Notes under the pieces: model-generated | What the model saw: only the letters and a program-made list of their open reading frames with translations | Databases searched by the model: none | Told to the model about the DNA's origin: nothing | Position numbers and translations under genes: made by a program | Shown: piece after piece, positions 1 through 5,676 of the stretch | Numbering within the stretch: position 1 is the first letter of the stretch | Layout of the letters: each line of letters starts with the position of its first letter | NCBI GenBank assembly: GCA_018829865.1 | Contig: JAHJTR010000095.1 | Location: 1-6,547 of the forward strand | Length of the DNA stretch: 6,547 nt | Direction of reading: 5' to 3' | DNA from: Patescibacteria group bacterium | Lineage (GTDB): Bacteria; Patescibacteriota; Gracilibacteria; UBA1369; JAHJTR01

Positions 1-12
1 GACTCAAATTAA

Positions 13-3000
13 CTAAGCGGCTTTTGATTTATTATATCTGTTATTCAAATCAGCAAGATCCTTCTGCAGCGGTTTATGATCGGATGTAAACTGATATTTT
101 TTATAGAATTCAGCCATCGTATATTTTGTTTCCGAGTGTCCGGCCGGCTTATATTTATTTCTCACATAAACATTCCCTTTCACGGGATCCAATCTGAAAT
201 TAAAATCGGTAGAGCTTCCATCTTTTCGCACAACCTGCATTTTTTCCATTAAGTCAGGAGTCTTAACTCTCTGCTTCTGCGCATGTTTCACAATCAATCC
301 ATAAACAGCATCATTAATTTTAACCTGCGGTTTTTCCTTCATTTCTTGAGTTTTTTTAGGAGTTTGCTGAGCCTTGGCAGCACGATTAGCTCTGGATCTA
401 GCTCGCCTCTCGTTAAATGAAGTTGATACCCGTCTGGTTCTTTCAGCAACATTTTTTGAGGCTGATTTCGTCAGTCCAACTGCTTTCGAGGTAATATTTT
501 TTGTACCCTCAGCCATTTTTTTTGACCCCATAGCCGCACCCTCCCGTATCTTAGCCGCCACTTTCCCCGAGTATTCGGTCACTTTTTTTGCCCCTTTTAA
601 TCCCGCTTCCATAGTTCTTTTTCCGGCATCATAAGCAGCTTTCATTTTCTGCTCGGCAGCATTGGTAGCAGCTTTCATCTTTTCTCTTCTGGCAAGCATA
701 TTAGTCTCAGCTTTATGTTGAGCTATCATTTGTTTGTGATATTGCGCAGCATATTTATATACCGCTTTTTCAAGTTTTGCTTTAACCTTGGGGTTATCAG
801 GACTAGCCTTAAGTTTTTTCTGCAAACTGCTAATTTTCCCGGACAGCGACTTCATTCTGATACTCATAAGAGTATTTCTTTGTGTAAATCTCATTCTCGA
901 AACGAGATCAGTCTGAATCGCTCTAAGCACCGCCTCACCGGCATCCTTCCAGGTAATTCTTCCATTTTTATCATAAACACCGGCAATTTCAGCAGTAAAT
1001 GCCAGCCCCACACTGGCCGAGGCACTTGCAGTTCCTCTTATAATATTACCCAGCACAGGATTTTTAATAAACACATCCTTTAATTTTTCAGTCGCCCGCC
1101 CGGTCACTCCATAACCCATCCCACTAATAATATTTTTAGCCAGATTTTTATGAGACCAAAACTCCTTCCCACCCCTTTGCCCCATTGTAAGCACATACAA
1201 ACTAGCATTATTAAGCACATGAGAGGTAAGCCCCGCAACCATCGTTTCAAAAGCCACCTGACTAATCTTACCAATATTCTTAAATCGCAACAGTGCATTT
1301 AGCGCAGCAGTCCCTGCTCCCGCCGAAATCGCCCCGACAAATATTTGCAATGCTGTAGTAGGATCATTCAAAACATCCAAAAATCCCGTACCAAATTTAC
1401 TCAAAGCCGCCCAAACTTTTTGAGATTTCAGCTTAGCAATTACTTTCAGTCTCAGACCACTCATTTCTTTCATCATGTCATGCATCGTTTTCATCCCTTC
1501 ATTACCCGAATTAACCATCACCGCTTCGATTTTTTTCAGCCTATTTATTTCACCGTTTATTTCGCCTTTACTCGGGAAAAATTTCCCTCTACCCTCTTTA
1601 CTCGCTTCAGCTCTAGCCTTATCAATTTGAGGAATCAGTCTCTGCAAATCCGCCGCAGAAGTAATTGAAAGTTTACTCAGGGCTTTATTCCCTCTCATCA
1701 AATTAACAATTCTTAGAGTAACAGTCGGTCTATTATTATGAGCATAAAAACTCTGCTCCCTCCCATCAACATTAACTTTCTGCGTCAAATATTTAGTGGA
1801 AGCCTCCTTAAAATGATTCAAAGCAGCCACATAATCTTTTTTCTTAAAATGCTCTTTCATCAAAGTTTTCCTCATCCCGATCAATTGTTCTTTTTTCGGA
1901 TTCGCGCCAATCAAATATTTCAAATAAATCTGCTTAATCACCAAATCCTTATTTTCATTGGCGGCAAGCAGCCCTAAAGCCTCCGCAGACATTGATTCTC
2001 CCTTATTCGCAGACTTCATAATCTTCTTCACAATTTGAATTCTGTGCGCAAGATTTCGAATCCTCGCCCCCCATTCAGCATATTTATCGGAATAAATATC
2101 TTTGGTTTTCATCGATCCCGATCCTATTGCAGCACCAATTTTAGTAAAGCCATAAACACTTTTATCATCTTTGGAATTTTGCCACAGTCTAAAAGCCGTT
2201 TTAGTCATCATCAGCTGATTACCCAGAATCGCAAGATAATTCTTCAATTGATGCTTAACTTCAAAATGCGTATTTTGCAATGAGTCTTGCAGAATTTGTT
2301 TCTGCAAAACCGCGGCGAATTTTTTATATTCTTTATAAGCAGTCGTTTCTTTGGTTGGCTTTATACTCCTAATTCTCCCCATATCATGATCCACATTCAC
2401 AACACTGATTTTATTTTTATTACCACTTTGAATACTATTTGAATCAACAGTTTTTTTATTATAAATCGACCCATAAAGCTGCTTATAATATTTTTCATAA
2501 TTGATTTCACGATACGCACCACTAGCGGTTTTTCCATGACTTGCCGCCTCTTTAAGCAACATATACGCCCTGCCCACACTTTTTTTATTCACGGTTTTTT
2601 TAGGAGGATTAAGCCAATCAAGGGTAGCCTTCCCATTTTTTACATCAGTCACGATAGCAACATACCAACCGAGTTTGGAATCTCTTAAATACTGCCCCGG
2701 TTTAAGTTCAAGTCTTCCGGTCTTTTCCATTTTAGAAGCAAGAAGTTGCAGTTTATAAATATGCACGCTACGTTTCTCAAGTTTAGACATTTTAATCGGC
2801 GGTTTCATAGCATGCCCCTCAGATCTGGCAATTTTACATCGTCTCATATAATCGGAAGTCGTCCTCTCAAGTATTGTCTCCAAATGATTGATCGCCGCAT
2901 CAACTCCAACAACAGGAATTTTTTTATTATAATTATCGATCAAAGTAGCCGAGCTGATTTTGATCATCTTTATTGGCGCCTCAGCGGATTTTTTCAAAGA

Positions 3001-3306
3001 TTCAATTTTCCGCCCGGCCATAGCCAGCCTCAATTCAGCCAGTTTAGACGCTAAATCAACACTCAGCATAGTAAGTTGCTTCGCTTCAATAACAGTTTTT
3101 AATCGATCATAAACAGCCTTCAGCATCTCGCGCTTCCTTTCTTTAGTCACCGCAGAATTCTCAACCAAAGAAACAATATTATCGATTTTAGAGTGAACAA
3201 CATTGAGTTGATTTTTTTTAACATCCTCTAATCCGCCAATTCGCCGCTTTTGAGCGTCAATTGAAGTTTCTCGAGCCGATCTGTTATTACCGGATTCTAA
3301 AGCCAT
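13..3306 (-). CDS. Very large lysine-rich helical protein of unknown function (1097 aa)
   Basis: I do not recognise the family and assign no function. The 1097-residue product has no N-terminal signal peptide, only one cysteine (C157) and many lysines, so it is probably cytoplasmic or surface/nucleic-acid associated. Visible regions in order: charged helices at about 20-190; a small beta-rich module at 197-246 (W214, W231, a V-K-N-G turn, a Pro-Pro loop, then a helix); mixed helices at 250-640; a Gly/Ala-rich hydrophobic island at 645-800 that might insert in a membrane or form a helical core; a charged coil-like stretch at 810-870; eight ungapped 11-residue repeats at 874-961; a basic, probably disordered linker at 956-994; and a second beta-rich module at 1018-1072. 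The ATG is fixed because the codon just before it is an in-frame TAA. It follows the 110-residue gene by 3 bases in the same frame, so the two are almost certainly cotranscribed. The stop is TAG. A tape-measure, scaffold or toxin-carrier role is possible but unsupported by any motif. Confidence 0.9.
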   Translation of the reverse strand: MALESGNNRSARETSIDAQKRRIGGLEDVKKNQLNVVHSKIDNIVSLVENSAVTKERKREMLKAVYDRLKTVIEAKQLTMLSVDLASKLAELRLAMAGRKIESLKKSAEAPIKMIKISSATLIDNYNKKIPVVGVDAAINHLETILERTTSDYMRRCKIARSEGHAMKPPIKMSKLEKRSVHIYKLQLLASKMEKTGRLELKPGQYLRDSKLGWYVAIVTDVKNGKATLDWLNPPKKTVNKKSVGRAYMLLKEAASHGKTASGAYREINYEKYYKQLYGSIYNKKTVDSNSIQSGNKNKISVVNVDHDMGRIRSIKPTKETTAYKEYKKFAAVLQKQILQDSLQNTHFEVKHQLKNYLAILGNQLMMTKTAFRLWQNSKDDKSVYGFTKIGAAIGSGSMKTKDIYSDKYAEWGARIRNLAHRIQIVKKIMKSANKGESMSAEALGLLAANENKDLVIKQIYLKYLIGANPKKEQLIGMRKTLMKEHFKKKDYVAALNHFKEASTKYLTQKVNVDGREQSFYAHNNRPTVTLRIVNLMRGNKALSKLSITSAADLQRLIPQIDKARAEASKEGRGKFFPSKGEINGEINRLKKIEAVMVNSGNEGMKTMHDMMKEMSGLRLKVIAKLKSQKVWAALSKFGTGFLDVLNDPTTALQIFVGAISAGAGTAALNALLRFKNIGKISQVAFETMVAGLTSHVLNNASLYVLTMGQRGGKEFWSHKNLAKNIISGMGYGVTGRATEKLKDVFIKNPVLGNIIRGTASASASVGLAFTAEIAGVYDKNGRITWKDAGEAVLRAIQTDLVSRMRFTQRNTLMSIRMKSLSGKISSLQKKLKASPDNPKVKAKLEKAVYKYAAQYHKQMIAQHKAETNMLARREKMKAATNAAEQKMKAAYDAGKRTMEAGLKGAKKVTEYSGKVAAKIREGAAMGSKKMAEGTKNITSKAVGLTKSASKNVAERTRRVSTSFNERRARSRANRAAKAQQTPKKTQEMKEKPQVKINDAVYGLIVKHAQKQRVKTPDLMEKMQVVRKDGSSTDFNFRLDPVKGNVYVRNKYKPAGHSETKYTMAEFYKKYQFTSDHKPLQKDLADLNNRYNKSKAA
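424..687 (-). repeat. Eight tandem 11-residue repeats in the 1097-aa protein (LEA/apolipoprotein-like)
   Basis: Residues 874-961 split without gaps into eight 11-residue units. The first two are REKMKAATNAA and EQKMKAAYDAG. Down the columns, position 5 is K/K/E/E/E/E/G/E, position 7 is always small (A/A/G/S/A/T/T/T), position 11 is A/G/A/A/S/T/S/S, position 4 is mostly hydrophobic in the early units, and position 2 is mostly charged or polar. An 11-residue period is known from group 3 LEA proteins, synuclein and apolipoproteins, where it makes an amphipathic 11/3 helix that folds on a surface or on drying. The repeats are diverged at the DNA level, so this is an old protein repeat and not a recent DNA expansion. 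The periodicity is seen directly; the biophysical role is inference. Confidence 0.7.
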
Positions 3307-3309
3307 TTA

Positions 3310-3642
3310 TTAAAGTTGATCTAATAATTTATCAATTTCCTTTTGTTCATTTTTCCTATCATCAGTTTCTATGTCACCGAGAGTTTCTCTGGTAATTTTA
3401 TTCAAAAAAGTCTTTATTTCATCAAATTTTTTACCTGTTTTATCATTATTTAAAGTCAGCGCCACCTGATTATCAAAATCTTTCTGAGCATTTTTAAGTA
3501 TCTCATCAAGTTTTTTTATTTGAGAGGAGTTAAGCGCATCCAGGTTCTTAAGCCAATAATCCCGATTAAAACCCGATAAATGAGGAATTGTCTGCAAAAT
3601 CCGCCTCAATTTTATTTTAATTTGTTCGTCCTGTTTTGACAT
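3310..3642 (-). CDS. Small charged helical protein of unknown function (110 aa), first gene of a two-gene unit
   Basis: This is a 110-residue soluble protein with no signal peptide, cysteine or membrane segment. It appears to be all helical. Residues 8-20 form a basic amphipathic helix. Residues 27-50 (YWLKNLDALNSSQIKKLDEI and onward) form a helix-turn-helix-like hairpin, a pattern that in my recollection recurs in short proteins of candidate-phyla bacteria. Residues 72-82 and 96-110 are further charged helices. The start is firm: an in-frame TGA lies 12 bases before the ATG and the protein has no other methionine. A strong promoter ends about 25 bases upstream, giving a leader of roughly 19 bases. 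The SD-like GAGGA at 3661-3665 is 18 bases from the ATG, too far for normal initiation. The gene ends in TAATAA directly before the 1097-residue gene in the same frame. A partner or chaperone role for the large protein is inferred from linkage only. Confidence 0.85.
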   Translation of the reverse strand: MSKQDEQIKIKLRRILQTIPHLSGFNRDYWLKNLDALNSSQIKKLDEILKNAQKDFDNQVALTLNNDKTGKKFDEIKTFLNKITRETLGDIETDDRKNEQKEIDKLLDQL

Positions 3643-3667
3643 AGTTTTATATCAAAAATATCCTCAT

Positions 3668-3696
3668 ATTATAGCATGAATAGGGCATTTTGTGAA
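3668..3696 (-). promoter_or_regulatory. Strong sigma70-type promoter for the 110-aa/1097-aa unit
   Basis: Read on the minus strand, TTCACA (3691-3696, 5 of 6 to TTGACA) is followed by exactly 17 bases and then TATAAT (3668-3673, perfect). An extended -10 TGC lies directly before it (3674-3676). Transcription should start near 3661, about 19 bases ahead of the ATG of the 110-residue gene. This is by far the best promoter match I found in the window. Confidence 0.8.
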
Positions 3697-3702
3697 TAAC
3701 AT

Positions 3703-3753
3703 CAGCGGGTCACGGGCAACCAGGATGGGGCTGCATCTCTCACCAAGCTCTCG
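3703..3753. other. GC-rich block in an otherwise AT-rich intergenic region
   Basis: Of 51 bases, 33 are G or C (about 65%), while both flanks are strongly AT-rich. It lies between the PspC-domain gene and the -35 box at 3691-3696, separated from that box by about 6 bases. I see no long reading frame in it and no convincing stem beyond a 4-bp CAGC/GCTG pairing. It could be an upstream operator, the 3' part of a small RNA, or remnant sequence. The rest of 3643-3841 holds the promoter and an 8-bp CCCCGGGG palindrome at 3799-3806, with no gene visible. Confidence 0.4.
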
Positions 3754-3841
3754 TTTCTTGTAAACAGAAATATAACGAAAAATATATTCGCACTTTTTCC
3801 CCGGGGATTTTTGTTACATAGAATCGCAATACAATCCCAAG

Positions 3842-4033
3842 TTATTTCTTCTTCTCCGGCATAACAACTGCAGCAACCAAATAAGCCACTCCAATAGGGA
3901 AGAACCCTGAAAACACGAACAACAGAATAGCTATTAATCTCACGATTGTAGCATCAGCTTCCAAGTACTCGGCGATTCCACCGCATACACCGAATATTAT
4001 TTTATCTGTTTTCGATTTATATAACTTTTTCAT
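3842..4033 (-). CDS. PspC-domain small membrane protein (63 aa)
   Basis: This is a stand-alone PspC domain, a small inner-membrane protein family named for the phage-shock/envelope-stress protein PspC. The N-terminus matches the family pattern: KKLYKS at 2-7, then GVCGGIAEYL at 15-24, which is the diagnostic signature, then I30-V31-R32. A hydrophobic stretch at about 33-58 (LIAILLFVFSGFF, then IGVAYLVAAVVMP) forms one transmembrane segment or a hairpin, and a short KKK tail follows. The 63-residue length is usual for the solitary domain. No pspA or pspB is present. It is divergent from the winged-helix gene across 107 bases, suggesting shared control. No SD is visible before the ATG; an in-frame TAA lies about 21 bases upstream. 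Its exact job here, such as membrane sensing or anti-regulator binding, is inference. Confidence 0.93.
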   Translation of the reverse strand: MKKLYKSKTDKIIFGVCGGIAEYLEADATIVRLIAILLFVFSGFFPIGVAYLVAAVVMPEKKK

Positions 4034-4046
4034 ATTATTGTAAATA

Positions 4047-4077
4047 AGAATTTATCTAATAGTAACAGAATTTATCT
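4047..4077 (+). repeat. 11-bp direct repeat with 20-bp period, candidate operator between divergent genes
   Basis: AGAATTTATCT occurs at 4047-4057 and again, identically, at 4067-4077. The 20-bp start-to-start distance is close to two helical turns, so both copies face the same side of the DNA. OmpR/PhoB-type winged-helix proteins are known to bind direct repeats in tandem, and such a gene begins 64 bases to the right. It is a plausible operator controlling both divergent genes; binding by this protein is inference. Confidence 0.5.
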
Positions 4078-4083
4078 TTTTTT

Positions 4084-4132
4084 AAAAAAAATTTAATGTG
4101 AAAGTGCTTTAATCAAAGCATATTACATTAAA
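4084..4132 (-). terminator. Long imperfect hairpin with T8 on the minus strand; possible terminator or operator
   Basis: TTTAATGT (4092-4099) pairs with ACATTAAA (4125-4132), and GCTTT (4106-4110) pairs with AAAGC (4115-4119) around a four-base AATC loop. The bases between add a T-A pair, wobbles and one bulge. Read on the minus strand, the stem is followed at once by eight Ts (A run at 4084-4091). It could stop antisense transcription that runs through the winged-helix gene from the ctpA side. It also covers the 5' region of the plus-strand gene, ending 8 bases before its ATG, so an operator or leader structure is equally possible. The stem is AT-rich, which weakens the terminator reading. 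Confidence 0.4.
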
Positions 4133-4140
4133 CATAAATA

Positions 4141-4437
4141 ATGATTAAGTTTCAAGACATTAAGCTATGTCAGTCAAGCAAAATTGCAATCGTCAAAAAC
4201 AAAAACATCAGGCTAAGAAATCTGGAATTTTTACTTCTCGAATACTTTGTCCGACGTCCAAACCGCATAGTAGACAGGCTTACACTCCTAAAAAAAGTTT
4301 GGGGCTACGCCAGCATTTTCATTAAAACAAACACCATAGAGGTACACATCGCATCATTACGCAAAAAACTCGGCTCCAAAATCAACGCCAAAATAATAAC
4401 CGTCCCCGGTGCCGGCTACATGCTCGCGAGGCCATAG
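4141..4437 (+). CDS. Stand-alone OmpR/PhoB-type winged-helix DNA-binding protein (98 aa)
   Basis: This is a transcription regulator consisting only of the C-terminal effector domain (Trans_reg_C) of OmpR/PhoB response regulators. Short N-terminal strands cover about 1-24. Helix 1 is at 26-38 (RNLEFLLLEYFVRRP, the usual EF-LL pattern), helix 2 at 46-54 (RLTLLKKVWG), the recognition helix at about 63-77 (TNTIEVHIASLRKKLG, with the hallmark VHI-SLRKKL), and the wing at 84-95 (IITVPGAGYML, the hallmark I-TV-G-GY). The phosphoacceptor receiver domain is absent, and an in-frame TAA two codons before the ATG shows it is not merely cut off by a wrong start. Such receiver-less forms cannot respond to a histidine kinase in the usual way. 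Control by abundance or by a partner is inference. It is divergent from the PspC-domain gene and convergent with the protease gene (7-base gap). The 11-bp repeats upstream may be its own operator. Confidence 0.93.
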   Translation: MIKFQDIKLCQSSKIAIVKNKNIRLRNLEFLLLEYFVRRPNRIVDRLTLLKKVWGYASIFIKTNTIEVHIASLRKKLGSKINAKIITVPGAGYMLARP

Positions 4438-4448
4438 CCCTTCGCTAT
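4434..4448. other. Small hairpin containing both convergent stop codons
   Basis: ATAGC (4434-4438) and GCTAT (4444-4448) form a perfect 5-bp stem with a CCTTC loop. It holds the TAG stop of the winged-helix gene and the TAG stop of the protease gene. There is no T run on either side, so it is a weak terminator candidate at best. No other terminator is visible between the two convergent units. Confidence 0.3.
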
Positions 4449-5674
4449 AAAGTACTCAAATAGTTTACAGCCTCCTTAAGCTGAGGATCCAAGTCATTTT
4501 CATAATCATCAGCAGTCATCGGAATCACTCTGTCAGGAGTTATTCCAACTTTATCAACACTAAATTCCAAAGGTGTATACCACTTGGCAACAGTTATAAT
4601 CAGGCTTGAAGAATCGGCAAGATTAAATACTTCTTGCACACTACCTTTTCCAAAAGACTGCTCTCCGATAATAATACCCCGTTGCAAATCCTGCACAGCC
4701 CCCGCCACAATCTCAGAAGCGGACGCAGATCCCTTATTAATCAGCACAACCATCGGTAATTTATCAAGCCTCGCACTTCCATCAGAGTAAAATATTTTAT
4801 TATTATCATTTTTTCTACCTTTTGTACTTACGATCTTTTGTTTCCCGGGTATTATTTCAGAAAGAATCCCCACCGCAGTATCCAAATATCCGCCTCCATT
4901 AAACCTAAGATCAATAATCACACCTTTGGGCTTTTTCACCATAATTTCCCTAACAGCCTTTTTAAATTCTCTTGTTGTATCATCGCTAAACTGATTAATA
5001 CTCACAAACACAATATCATTTTCCAGCATCTCACTAGTCACACTCTCAATCACGATTTTATCACGAGTAACCTCTATCTCAAGCGGTTCAATTACAACAT
5101 CTTCACTTTCCCTAAATATTGTTAACACAACATTTGTGCCTTTTGGCCCCTTAATCTTGCCAACTGCCTCATGTATGCTCATCCCATCACTAACTTCACC
5201 ATCAATTTTATAAATATAATCGCCGGGCATAATCCCCGCATTTTCCGCAGGACTCTCTTTAAGTGGAGTTATCACCATCAATTTCCCCTCTTTAATCGTA
5301 ATCTCAGCACCAATACCTTCAAGTTCACCATCCAAACTTTCTCTGAATTGAGTAGTTTCTTCAGGATCCAAAAAAGAAGAATAAGGATCATTCAAGGCCT
5401 TCACCAAGCCCTTTGCCGCCCCGTATGAAACATCACTCTGCTCTTCCAACGCGCTATTATCTACATATTCCAGCTGGATTTTATTATAGGTCTCCCAAAA
5501 AGAGCTCAAATCAACCAGCGATTCATTATTTTTAGCAGCATCCGCAGGGATCAAAGTCACCGCCGATGATATCACATTATTCTCAGTCAAAAAATTATGA
5601 ACAGCAGGATTAGTAGCAGTCCCAAACCCAATGACAAAGGCAATAAGTAAATATATCGTTAATCTTTTATTCAT
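4445..5674 (-). CDS. ctpA: S41-family C-terminal processing peptidase, membrane anchored (409 aa)
   Basis: This is a tail-specific serine protease of the CtpA/CtpB/Prc group (MEROPS S41A), which trims or degrades exported proteins from their C-termini outside the cytoplasmic membrane. Residues 5-21 form a hydrophobic signal anchor after a basic MNKR start. The N-terminal S41 segment includes YGAAKGLVKALNDPYSSFLD at 84-103. A PDZ domain spans about 120-188 (GIGAEI, then SPAENAGIMPGDYIYKIDG). The peptidase core has the LRFNGGGYLD motif at 256-265, the catalytic serine S318 in GSASASE, and K343 in FGKGSVQ. K343 is 25 residues after the serine and Q347 is four further on, the same spacing as the Ser-Lys-Gln set of B. 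subtilis CtpB. All catalytic parts look intact and the length is normal. It starts 2 bases after the ymdB stop with no SD, so translational coupling is likely. CtpA versus CtpB naming cannot be settled from sequence alone. Confidence 0.96.
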   Translation of the reverse strand: MNKRLTIYLLIAFVIGFGTATNPAVHNFLTENNVISSAVTLIPADAAKNNESLVDLSSFWETYNKIQLEYVDNSALEEQSDVSYGAAKGLVKALNDPYSSFLDPEETTQFRESLDGELEGIGAEITIKEGKLMVITPLKESPAENAGIMPGDYIYKIDGEVSDGMSIHEAVGKIKGPKGTNVVLTIFRESEDVVIEPLEIEVTRDKIVIESVTSEMLENDIVFVSINQFSDDTTREFKKAVREIMVKKPKGVIIDLRFNGGGYLDTAVGILSEIIPGKQKIVSTKGRKNDNNKIFYSDGSARLDKLPMVVLINKGSASASEIVAGAVQDLQRGIIIGEQSFGKGSVQEVFNLADSSSLIITVAKWYTPLEFSVDKVGITPDRVIPMTADDYENDLDPQLKEAVNYLSTL

Positions 5675-5676
5675 AT

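Noticed and set aside
3758..3788. Plus-strand promoter-like TTGTAA followed by AATATA/TATATT
   Set aside because: The -10 match is poor, the spacing to the better match is too long, and no gene follows on the plus strand. AT-rich DNA gives such hits by chance.
3798..3807. TCCCCGGGGA palindrome flanked by T/A runs, as a terminator for the PspC-domain gene
   Set aside because: The arms meet with no loop bases, so a hairpin could keep only about three pairs. It is a DNA palindrome, not a convincing intrinsic terminator.
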